Shown: one piece after another, positions 1 to 5,624 of the stretch
How positions within the stretch are numbered: the first letter of the stretch is position 1
How the letters are laid out: every line of letters begins with the position of its first letter
Source: Gammaproteobacteria bacterium
GTDB lineage: Bacteria > Pseudomonadota > Gammaproteobacteria > Steroidobacterales > Steroidobacteraceae
Reading direction: 5' to 3'
NCBI GenBank assembly: GCA_028293725.1
Contig: JAQGOE010000084.1
Coordinates: 1 to 5,958, forward strand
Length of the DNA stretch: 5,958 nucleotides
The notes under the pieces: model-generated
Database searches by the model: none
What the model saw: the letters and a program-made list of their open reading frames with translations, nothing else
Told to the model about the DNA's origin: nothing
Made by a program: the position numbers and the translations under genes

Positions 1-398
1 AGGGTATCGCTGCCGCTTGACGGCGCACGCGAGCCAAACAAGGGCAACCCGAGGTAAACCTTCACTGCCGCGACATCGTCGAGCGGCAGGGCTTTCATCA
101 GCTCGGATTCGCTCGCCGGCGCGCCAAAACCATGCCAGAGAACGATCGGCGCCTTGGTGATCATGTTCGGAACACGCAAGATTGCCGGGACTCCGGCGAG
201 CGTCGTCTGCACAGTCACGACATCGCCAACTTCCTCGCCACCCGCCGCACAGGCGGCCCGCGGAGACTGGATGTGAGGTCGTGCGACTCGCAGTGACTCG
301 CCCAGGTTTGTGTACGAACGGCTGTACGCCTGCTCAGCCCAGAACGCGAGACTACACAACATCAGAATTACGAGGGTCTGCATTCGCATGGGGATCAT
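1..398 (-). CDS. Alpha/beta-hydrolase-like exported protein, N-terminal part (runs off left edge)
   Basis: The minus strand is open for 132 codons from an ATG at 398 to the window edge, with no stop, so the C-terminus is missing. The N-terminus has an Arg (R5) followed by a hydrophobic stretch, about residues 8-21, typical of a Sec signal peptide or anchor. A possible signal peptidase site follows AYS (residues 24-26). After about 55 residues without a recognised motif comes a strand ending in VLWHGFG (86-92). The HG pair fits the oxyanion-hole loop after strand beta-3 of alpha/beta hydrolases. It is followed by LPLDDV and VYLGLPLFGSRAP (to 126), which reads as the next helix and strand of that fold. 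The nucleophile elbow and the catalytic Asp and His would lie outside the window, so activity cannot be judged. In-frame ATGs at 398, 389 and 383 are all possible starts, and none has a good Shine-Dalgarno. The gene is divergent from fimV. The fold is fairly secure; the substrate is unknown. Confidence 0.78.
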   Translation of the reverse strand, partial: MIPMRMQTLVILMLCSLAFWAEQAYSRSYTNLGESLRVARPHIQSPRAACAAGGEEVGDVVTVQTTLAGVPAILRVPNMITKAPIVLWHGFGAPASESELMKALPLDDVAAVKVYLGLPLFGSRAPSSGSDT

Positions 399-608
399 TC
401 GACTCTGGAGCTGCACTTGATTGCGAGGGCCCCCAGCAAGTGGCGCCCGGGAGCCGTAGCGGACCGATAGTGTGAGCCACGTCTGATTCCCGTCAAATAG
501 TGCAGTGCTCGACTGCGGACTGGATTCGCGTTGGCGGTGCGGTAACTGCGTATTGGTGACGCATTCCACGACCTTCGTCGGGGTGTTCGGGTACCTTCCG
601 ACTTAACT
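399..608. other. Divergent intergenic region between the hydrolase gene and fimV
   Basis: This 210-nt gap separates two divergent starts and must hold both promoters. The minus-strand candidate at 467-496 is listed separately. For fimV I found no convincing -35/-10 pair: TTGGCG at 531-536 and TATTGG at 551-556 are only 14 nt apart. A perfect 5-bp inverted repeat (GCAGT, 5-nt spacer, ACTGC) lies at 502-516 and could be a small operator, but is short enough to be chance. No small gene or RNA is apparent. Confidence 0.4.
467..496 (-). promoter_or_regulatory. Weak sigma70-like promoter candidate for the hydrolase gene
   Basis: On the minus strand a TTGACG box (496-491) is followed after 18 nt by CACTAT (472-467). 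The -35 matches the consensus at five of six positions, but the -10 is poor. A transcript would start near 460 and leave a leader of about 60 nt before the ATG at 398. The position is sensible, but such matches occur by chance. Confidence 0.25.
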
Positions 609-2510
609 ATGTTGCGCCGATTGGGCTATAAACTGCTTCTGGGCCTGGCACTGCCGAGTGTCTCGTTCGCGCTTGGGCTGGGCGATATCCACGTCGAATC
701 GTCGCTCCACCAGCCGCTCGCCGCACAGATCGAGATCGTCGGCGTGACCGCCGAGAATTCCGCCGGTCTGAGCGCTGAGATCGCCGACGAAGAGATGTTC
801 CGGCGACACGGATTGGAACGCCCGATGGCCCTTTCCTCCACCGCGCTGACGGTGCGCCAGGACAAACAGGGGCATACCGTTCTCGTCCTGCGCTCGACCG
901 ATGCGTTCACCGAGCCGATGGTTACTTTTTTGGTTGACCTGCATTCGCCGAGCGGCGGCGAGGTGGTTCGCGAATATACCGTTTTACTGGATCCCGCGGG
1001 ATTTACCCCGGAGCGCGGCGCAGTCGAGTCCGCGACCGCGCAGCCGTTGCCGGAAGCGGCAGCTCAAACACCGACACCCATCGTCGCCACCGCGCCCGAA
1101 CACCACGCGACGAGTGAGGACGTCAAGCCGGCGATCGACACCTACACCGTTGCACCTCGCGATACGCTCAACCGGATTGCAACTATCGCGGGCGCTCAGT
1201 CACGGTCCGATCGCCACAAGATGATGATCGCGATCTTCCGGGCCAACCCGGGCGCTTTCCAGACCAACCTCAACATTCTGCGCAGTGGCGCCAAACTCCA
1301 TCTTCCCACCGTGGCGGAGTTGTCGAAGATTCCCGCGGATGAAGCGAATCACGAGTTCGCCGCGCAGATGGCGGCCTGGCGTGCGTCGGATCACCGTATC
1401 GCGCCCGCTGTTGCCACTGCGCCTGCTGCAACCACTGCGGTTACCGTTGCCGCTGCGACCACTGGCCCGGCACCAGTCGCGGCTTCCGCGACTGCCGCGA
1501 ATTCGTCACCTCCAGTTGCTGACTCCAAAGCAGACGCCGATTCTCGTGAGGCAGAGACCACGGCTCTCACTCAACGAGTGGCGTCACTGGAGAAGGCACT
1601 GGATGGGCTACAACAGGAGTTGCAGCGGGACTTGAAGCAACCGTCAGTAGCGCAGATCGCTGCCCCGATTGCGGCCGCCGTTGCTCATCCCGTGCCTGCC
1701 GAGGCCACGGCGCAATTGCAATCCGATGAAGACGAGCCCGCGCCGGTCCGACGTCGCAGCATACGGGTCGCTCCGATCGCCGTCTCTCTAGGACTGGCGC
1801 TGGCCGCCGGCATCTGGCTCTACCGTCGACGCCGGACTGATGACGACGATGTCAGCGAGTGGCGCGAGGAGCGGGAATCATCCGCACGCCGAGATCCCGA
1901 GACATCAAGGCCGTTCCCGAAAATCGACATGAGCGCCTCGTATCTCGTCGAAGAAACAAAGCACGACTTGGAGCATGCGAGCGCGAGCACCAGCGAGACG
2001 CAAAGCATCCCCACGCCGGCAACCCCCGAGGGCGACGCCGCGATCAACGACGAGCCCACAGTAAAGTTGCCCACACCGCGCGTTCTGGACATAGAAACTA
2101 CCGCGATCCTGGCGCTGCAGACCCAGGTAGACGACGATACCGCCGCGCGCGAATTCGCCTTCTTCAATCCGGAAAGCGCCCACAACACCACGCATGTGAC
2201 CTTGGCCAGCGGGCTCGATGAGCCCCCAAAGCCATTCGTCGAGCGCCGCAAGAGTCCGGTAGAGGTACTGCGCCAGGCTATCGAACGGGAGCCCGATCGA
2301 AACGATCTACGCTTGAAGTTGCTCGAGTTGTACTACCAGTCGGCCGCACAAAACCGTCGCGCCTTCCTGGAGGCCGTGCGTCAGCTGGCCAAGAATGAAA
2401 AGTTCGCGTCCCCGAACGACTGGGCGCAGATCGAAGACATGGGCCGCGCAATCGCGCCGGATGACGATCTATTCTCCAACGGCAGAGACAACAAGAAAGC
2501 CGTTGCTTAG
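609..2510 (+). CDS. fimV: FimV family polar hub / peptidoglycan-binding pilus assembly protein
   Basis: FimV proteins are inner-membrane scaffolds. Their periplasmic LysM domain binds peptidoglycan and their cytoplasmic part organises pole-localised machinery, including type IV pili and c-di-GMP/cAMP signalling in Pseudomonas. The architecture here is complete: signal peptide 1-21, with cleavage likely after SFA; FimV core domain about 22-130, opening with the typical LGLGDI and the LHQPL-A-I pattern; LysM about 178-233, starting YTVAPRDTLNRIA and ending LHLP; Ala/Thr/Pro linker about 264-305; coiled coil about 312-343; one membrane span 387-405, flanked by RRRS and RRRR; an acidic cytoplasmic segment starting DDDD (411-414); and the conserved C-terminal helical domain about 549-621. 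At 633 aa it is much shorter than Pseudomonas FimV (about 900 aa), mainly because the cytoplasmic region is only about 225 residues and shows no obvious extra TPR array. The ATG at 609 is favoured because it puts the signal peptide at the N-terminus, although no clear Shine-Dalgarno precedes it. Family identity is secure; whether this is the main fimV or a paralogue is not. Confidence 0.93.
   Translation: MLRRLGYKLLLGLALPSVSFALGLGDIHVESSLHQPLAAQIEIVGVTAENSAGLSAEIADEEMFRRHGLERPMALSSTALTVRQDKQGHTVLVLRSTDAFTEPMVTFLVDLHSPSGGEVVREYTVLLDPAGFTPERGAVESATAQPLPEAAAQTPTPIVATAPEHHATSEDVKPAIDTYTVAPRDTLNRIATIAGAQSRSDRHKMMIAIFRANPGAFQTNLNILRSGAKLHLPTVAELSKIPADEANHEFAAQMAAWRASDHRIAPAVATAPAATTAVTVAAATTGPAPVAASATAANSSPPVADSKADADSREAETTALTQRVASLEKALDGLQQELQRDLKQPSVAQIAAPIAAAVAHPVPAEATAQLQSDEDEPAPVRRRSIRVAPIAVSLGLALAAGIWLYRRRRTDDDDVSEWREERESSARRDPETSRPFPKIDMSASYLVEETKHDLEHASASTSETQSIPTPATPEGDAAINDEPTVKLPTPRVLDIETTAILALQTQVDDDTAAREFAFFNPESAHNTTHVTLASGLDEPPKPFVERRKSPVEVLRQAIEREPDRNDLRLKLLELYYQSAAQNRRAFLEAVRQLAKNEKFASPNDWAQIEDMGRAIAPDDDLFSNGRDNKKAVA
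1398..1508 (+). repeat. Degenerate short repeats encoding the Ala/Thr/Pro linker of FimV
   Basis: This stretch encodes FimV residues 264-300, almost entirely Ala, Thr, Pro, Val and Ser, just after the LysM domain. At the DNA level it contains imperfect direct repeats: CTGCAACCACTG at 1426-1437 against CTGCGACCACTG at 1453-1464 (27 nt apart), and GTTGCCACTGC at 1410-1420 against GTTGCCGCTGC at 1446-1456 (36 nt apart). Both offsets are multiples of three, so gain or loss of a unit would keep the frame. It probably forms a flexible periplasmic spacer whose length may vary between strains. Confidence 0.5.
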
Positions 2511-2620
2511 ACGCGAATCCGGGCCTTCAGATCTTTGACCGCCTCGAACCAGGCGTCGCCGTCCTCCGCCTCTCCCCATATCTCCAGGAGCTCAGACGGA
2601 GCTACCAAGACAGCCGACCC
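2507..2620 (-). pseudogene. Possible 3' remnant of a small gene (37 open codons, antitoxin-like by eye)
   Basis: Directly after the TGA of the ThDP enzyme gene the minus strand stays open in the same frame for 37 codons and ends in a TAA at 2509-2507, which overlaps the TAG of fimV on the other strand. The translation looks like real protein: it contains AVLVAPSELLEIW, then an acidic stretch, and ends AVKDLKARIRV. By eye its pattern (hydrophobic AVLV strand, helix, charged C-terminal helix) resembles the C-terminal half of Phd/YefM antitoxins, such as the AVLMSLEEY region of E. coli YefM. No credible start or ribosome-binding site precedes it, so it is more likely a decayed gene end than a working gene. 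Readthrough of the TGA is possible but unsupported, since the enzyme is already full length. Chance openness in GC-rich DNA is the main alternative. Confidence 0.3.
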
Positions 2621-4222
2621 TCAAGCAAATTCATCCGCCGGTATTTCCAGGATCACGATCTGGCGACGGCGGCCGAAATCTCCCAACGCCGTTTCGAGGG
2701 CCTCCCGCGAGGTGATCGTCCGGTGGGAATACCCATAGGCGCGGGCGATGTCGGCGAAGTCCGGCGGCCGCACGTCGACACCCTCAGGCTCGATTCCAAC
2801 CGCAAGCATAGATGTGCGGATCTCCCCATAGCCCTGGTTGTTCCAGATGATCACGGCGGTCCAGGCTTTGACGTCGCCCAGTACGGCAAGTTCACTCATC
2901 GAAAACTGCAGACCGCCGTCCCCAACCAGGCATACGACGGGTCGATCCGGCGCAGCCAGGCCCGCACCCGTTGACGCGGGAAGCGCGTAGCCCAGCGTGC
3001 CGTACCCCGTCGCGGAGTTAAACCAAGAGCCAGGGTGTCGAGCGTTGAAGCCGAGGTTGCCCCCATAGACGAGTTGGGTAGAGTCACCAACCATCAACGC
3101 GTCAGGCAGCGTGTCGCGGATGAGATCGAGCACGTCAATATGCTGTCGCCACGATGGTGATAATTTGCTGATCGCCTCGAGAGCGGCACTGCGTCCGGCA
3201 GCGGCGCGTGCAGCCCCCTCCCCGACACGGTTCGGCCCGGGATCGGCAGCTGTCAGCAAATCCAACGTGGCCTTCGCCTCACCGTGCAAACCAACAACGG
3301 GCGTCGCCCCTCGAGTAAGCTGCTCCACGTCGATATCGATCCGGATCAGCTGCGGCGGATTGGGAAAGTCAGCTTTCAAGTTGATGGAATAGTCCGTCGG
3401 ACCAAACTCGGTGCCCACGGCAAGTACAACGTCAGCCGCGGCGACCAACGCTCGAACCGGCGCGAGCATGGGACTCATGGGCACCGCGAGTGGATGCCCG
3501 GGAGGCAGTAGCCCGCGTGCATTGGCGGTCATGACAACCGGTGCATCGAGACGCTCGGCCAGGGCCCGAAGCTCGGCGGCCGCTCGAACCGCACCACCGC
3601 CCGCAAGAATGACCGGTCGCTGCGCCGTACGCAGCCGGGCAGCAGCCGACTCGACCAGAGACGCCGTCGGCCGCGGCGTTGTCACCACCGGTTTCGGCAA
3701 TGGCAACTCGCTCGCATCAGCGGCGAGCACATCGAGCGGTATCTCGATATAAACGGGCCGCGGGCGGCTCGATGCAAACTTCGCAAACGCCTGTTCCAGC
3801 GCCAGCGGCAATTCTGCCGGGCTCTCGATAGAAAAACTCAGCGCGGCCACGCCGCGCGCCACGGCCCGTTGATTCTGCAACTCGTGCAGAAAGCCGCCAC
3901 CACCGCCATTCTCGCCGAGCCGATTCTGACTCGAAATCACCAGCAGCGGGATGGAGTCGCCATAGGCTTGTCCCATCGCCGTCACAATGTTGGTGAGGCC
4001 GGGGCCGGTGATGGTGAAGCAAACTCCCGGCTGGCCACTCACCCGGGCATAGCCGTCCGCCATGAACCCGAGGCCCTGCTCGTGCCGACCGCTGATGTGA
4101 CGGATCGGCCCCTTCGCCAGCCCTCGATACAGTTCCAGGTTGTGCACCCCCGGAATGCCGAAAACGTGCCGGACACCTTGGGAGGCCAACGCCTCGATGA
4201 GGTACTCACCCAGTCTCTTCAT
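2621..4222 (-). CDS. ThDP-dependent 2-oxo acid decarboxylase, AruI-like (acetolactate synthase superfamily)
   Basis: This 533-residue protein has the three-domain layout of ThDP enzymes: PYR domain about 1-165, central Rossmann-like domain about 190-325, PP domain about 365-530. The cofactor-activating Glu is E48 in GRHEQG. The ThDP/metal motif runs from GDG at 434-436 to NN at 461-462, followed by QGYGEI. The segments FGIPGVHNLELYRGL (21-35), GFMADGYARVSG and FTITGPGLTN match, from memory, the branch annotated as 5-guanidino-2-oxopentanoate (2-ketoarginine) decarboxylase, Pseudomonas AruI, better than biosynthetic acetolactate synthases. The protein is cytoplasmic, and enzymes of this superfamily need ThDP and Mg2+. 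The AruH transaminase that supplies 2-ketoarginine in Pseudomonas is not in view, and the gene sits 33 nt after a permease gene, so the substrate may be another 2-oxo acid. No regulatory small subunit follows, which also argues against IlvB. A Gly run (GENGGGGG, 103-110) lies in the PYR domain. Length and C-terminus look complete. Class is secure; exact substrate is inference. Confidence 0.92.
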   Translation of the reverse strand: MKRLGEYLIEALASQGVRHVFGIPGVHNLELYRGLAKGPIRHISGRHEQGLGFMADGYARVSGQPGVCFTITGPGLTNIVTAMGQAYGDSIPLLVISSQNRLGENGGGGGFLHELQNQRAVARGVAALSFSIESPAELPLALEQAFAKFASSRPRPVYIEIPLDVLAADASELPLPKPVVTTPRPTASLVESAAARLRTAQRPVILAGGGAVRAAAELRALAERLDAPVVMTANARGLLPPGHPLAVPMSPMLAPVRALVAAADVVLAVGTEFGPTDYSINLKADFPNPPQLIRIDIDVEQLTRGATPVVGLHGEAKATLDLLTAADPGPNRVGEGAARAAAGRSAALEAISKLSPSWRQHIDVLDLIRDTLPDALMVGDSTQLVYGGNLGFNARHPGSWFNSATGYGTLGYALPASTGAGLAAPDRPVVCLVGDGGLQFSMSELAVLGDVKAWTAVIIWNNQGYGEIRTSMLAVGIEPEGVDVRPPDFADIARAYGYSHRTITSREALETALGDFGRRRQIVILEIPADEFA

Positions 4223-4227
4223 GTTTA

Positions 4228-4232
4228 CACCT
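4228..4232 (-). promoter_or_regulatory. Ribosome-binding site of the ThDP enzyme gene
   Basis: AGGTG on the minus strand (4232-4228) lies 5 nt before the ATG at 4222, which supports that start. The site directly abuts an intercistronic hairpin, so access to it could depend on ribosomes finishing the permease gene. Confidence 0.6.
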
Positions 4233-4251
4233 GTCCGCCGCGGCGCCGGAC
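4233..4251 (-). promoter_or_regulatory. Intercistronic hairpin between permease and ThDP enzyme genes
   Basis: GTCCG and CGGAC form a perfect 5-bp inverted repeat around a 9-nt GC-rich centre. In RNA the centre can add two more pairs past a G-G mismatch, leaving a 3-nt loop. The element fills most of the 33-nt gap between the permease stop and the next ATG, and its 3' arm touches the ribosome-binding site. No U-run follows, so it is not an intrinsic terminator. A role in translational coupling or transcript stability is possible; chance folding in GC-rich DNA is the alternative. Confidence 0.4.
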
Positions 4252-4255
4252 GTAT

Positions 4256-5524
4256 TCATACCGCATGGGCTACTCGAGCCTCGTGCGCGGCCCGCGACCA
4301 ATCCAACGGCTCGATTCGGGGCAGCATCCACAGCCAGCCGACGAGGCCCAGTACGTTGATCGCGCCGGCGAGCACGAACGCGCTCGAGAAACGGCCGGTT
4401 GCGTCCAGCAGAATTCCGGTCAACATCGGCGCCACCATTCCCGCGAGATTGCCGCAGGCGTTCTGTACACCAACCCAACGCCCCGTCGCGTTGGGCCCGG
4501 CGATGATCTGTGGGATTGCATAGACTCCTGGCGACATGATGCCGACCCCGAGCTCGAACAGGCACAGGCAGGCTATGCATCCTGCCAAGGGTAACACCAT
4601 CATGCCGATCATCGCGCCGATGGATGCGGTGTGCGCAAACGCCATCAGGGACTTATAGAAGATATTCGGCGAACGCCCCTTGCGGGTCCAGGCGGCCACG
4701 ACCCACCCTGCCACGAGTGCGCTGACGGCGTTGATGAGATAGGCGCTACCCGCCACGGCTGCCATCCCGCTCAGGGAAAACCCGCGCTCCGTCACGAGGT
4801 AATAGGGCAACCATCCCAAAATGAAGTAGAAGTTGTAGTTGCTGGCGAACAGGCCGAGCGATGCGCCCCATAGCCCGCGCTGTTTGAGAATGAGACCGAA
4901 GCTGGGCGCGGGCGCGATGGGAGTCTGGTCCGCGGACCTCGCCGCCGGGTGCAGGCGCAAGCGCCATAGCGGCCACACGCAAAGCAGCGACAGCGCACCG
5001 AACCCAACAAACACCGCGCGCCATCCGTAGATCGGCATCAGGAAGCCGCCCAACACCGTACCAATCGCAGGACCGACCAGGTAGCTGAATCCCAGCACGC
5101 CGTTGGCCATATCGATTTGCGGCAGCCGCAACCGGCTGGCAAAAAGCTGCGAAGCGCAGGGAAATCCGGCGCTCTCCCCTACCCCGAGCAGCAGACGCAA
5201 CAGCAGAAGAGACCAGAAGCCCGTGGCGAAGCCGGTAAGCAAAGTCGCCACCGACCAGATGACGAGACCCGCACCGAGAATTCTATTGGCGCCGTAACGC
5301 TCGCCCAGCCACCCCGCCGGCACCATCGCGGCGACGTAGCTGTAGTAGAAAACCGAGAGGAGCACGCCGAGTTGGGTTTTCGACAGCCCGAGCTCGCTTT
5401 GTATGAGCGGTATGGCGGTTGCCAGGTTACCACGATCGATGTAGTTGACCAGTAAGGCGACCGAGACCCATAGCACAACTTGCACGGAGCCCGTTGGTGC
5501 GCGCACATCACGTCCAGCCGCCAT
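4256..5524 (-). CDS. MFS permease, anion:cation symporter (ACS) type
   Basis: This 422-residue, very hydrophobic protein shows about 12 membrane spans in two halves (roughly 15-190 and 218-402) joined by a hydrophilic cytoplasmic loop at about 190-215. Family landmarks are NYIDRGNLATAIP in TM1 (27-39), which fits the NYxDRxNL signature of ACS transporters for organic acids such as hexuronates, galactarate and phthalates; the MFS motif A-like loop between TM2 and TM3, GWLGERYGANRIL (71-83); and RLLLGVGESAGFP in TM4 (110-122), the usual ACS motif. Such proteins are inner-membrane, proton- or sodium-driven importers of carboxylates. Length is normal and no frameshift is apparent. The ATG at 5524 is supported by GGAGG 4 nt upstream. 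It is the first gene of a two-gene unit with the ThDP decarboxylase (33-nt gap), so the likely cargo is the 2-oxo acid substrate or its precursor, which is inference. The substrate cannot be read from sequence alone. Confidence 0.94.
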   Translation of the reverse strand: MAAGRDVRAPTGSVQVVLWVSVALLVNYIDRGNLATAIPLIQSELGLSKTQLGVLLSVFYYSYVAAMVPAGWLGERYGANRILGAGLVIWSVATLLTGFATGFWSLLLLRLLLGVGESAGFPCASQLFASRLRLPQIDMANGVLGFSYLVGPAIGTVLGGFLMPIYGWRAVFVGFGALSLLCVWPLWRLRLHPAARSADQTPIAPAPSFGLILKQRGLWGASLGLFASNYNFYFILGWLPYYLVTERGFSLSGMAAVAGSAYLINAVSALVAGWVVAAWTRKGRSPNIFYKSLMAFAHTASIGAMIGMMVLPLAGCIACLCLFELGVGIMSPGVYAIPQIIAGPNATGRWVGVQNACGNLAGMVAPMLTGILLDATGRFSSAFVLAGAINVLGLVGWLWMLPRIEPLDWSRAAHEARVAHAV

Positions 5525-5528
5525 CGGA

Positions 5529-5533
5529 CCTCC
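5529..5533 (-). promoter_or_regulatory. Ribosome-binding site of the MFS permease gene
   Basis: GGAGG on the minus strand (5533-5529) is a strong Shine-Dalgarno with 4 nt to the ATG at 5524. It decides this start over another ATG 13 nt upstream, which is out of frame. Confidence 0.65.
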
Positions 5534-5554
5534 AGTTCATCCCCCTCGCGAACC

Positions 5555-5560
5555 ATAATA
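5555..5560 (-). promoter_or_regulatory. Candidate -10 box for the permease-decarboxylase operon
   Basis: TATTAT on the minus strand (5560-5555) is a five-of-six match to the -10 consensus and would give a leader of about 25 nt before the ATG at 5524. No good -35 lies 16-18 nt upstream, which suggests either an activator-dependent promoter or a false match. It overlaps the inverted repeat at 5556-5572. Confidence 0.35.
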
Positions 5561-5572
5561 CCGCTCGGATTA
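5556..5572. promoter_or_regulatory. Operator-like imperfect inverted repeat in the divergent promoter region
   Basis: The plus strand reads TAAT-A-CCG-CT-CGG-ATTA: 7-bp arms (TAATCCG and CGGATTA) with one extra A at 5560 in the left arm and a 2-nt centre. It sits between the two divergent starts, overlaps the candidate -10 of the permease operon and falls near the -35 position of the candidate plus-strand promoter. That is where a shared regulator would bind. No regulator gene is visible in the window, so the binding protein is unknown. Confidence 0.35.
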
Positions 5573-5582
5573 CCCGGCCTGC

Positions 5583-5588
5583 TATATT
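5583..5588 (+). promoter_or_regulatory. Candidate -10 box for the NTF2-like gene
   Basis: TATATT is a five-of-six match to the -10 consensus in otherwise GC-rich DNA, about 37 nt before the ATG at 5625. No recognisable -35 is at the right distance. A short perfect inverted repeat (GCGCC, 3 nt, GGCGC; 5595-5607) follows at the expected transcription start. Confidence 0.25.
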
Positions 5589-5614
5589 TGCTCCGCGCCA
5601 GCGGCGCACTGATT

Positions 5615-5619
5615 GGGGG
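5615..5619 (+). promoter_or_regulatory. Ribosome-binding site of the NTF2-like gene
   Basis: GGGGG lies 5 nt before the ATG at 5625. It is an imperfect but well-placed Shine-Dalgarno and supports this start. Confidence 0.45.
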
Positions 5620-5624
5620 CGAAT

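Noticed and set aside
182..475. Plus-strand frame of 97 codons at the left end
   Set aside because: It is antisense to the hydrolase gene, which has a signal peptide and an oxyanion-loop motif; the plus frame shows neither.
531..556. TTGGCG and TATTGG as a promoter for fimV
   Set aside because: The spacing is 14 nt, too short for sigma70, and both boxes are poor matches.
1820..2251. Open minus-strand frame of 143 codons inside fimV
   Set aside because: It is antisense to the FimV cytoplasmic region, has Ser/Val-rich low-information composition and no plausible ribosome-binding context.
2582..2603. Short inverted repeats (CTCC-A-GGAG and AGCTC-N5-GAGCT) in the convergent gap, considered as a bidirectional terminator
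   Set aside because: The stems are only 4-5 bp and no T-run follows on either strand, so they do not meet the pattern of an intrinsic terminator. No terminator is called for either gene.
2621..4222. Annotation of the ThDP enzyme as biosynthetic acetolactate synthase large subunit (IlvB/IlvI)
   Set aside because: No small subunit gene is adjacent, the length is slightly short, and the PYR-domain signature segments resemble the AruI-like branch more.
3869..4594. Open plus-strand frame of 241 codons across the ThDP enzyme/permease junction
   Set aside because: It lies antisense to two well-supported genes, its translation has no domain or membrane pattern, and it is rich in Arg, Gln and Pro as expected of a GC-rich shadow frame.
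5179..5556. Minus-strand frame of 125 codons with an ATG upstream of the permease start
   Set aside because: It is a shifted frame of the permease gene with no membrane-protein pattern, and the permease frame has the better Shine-Dalgarno.
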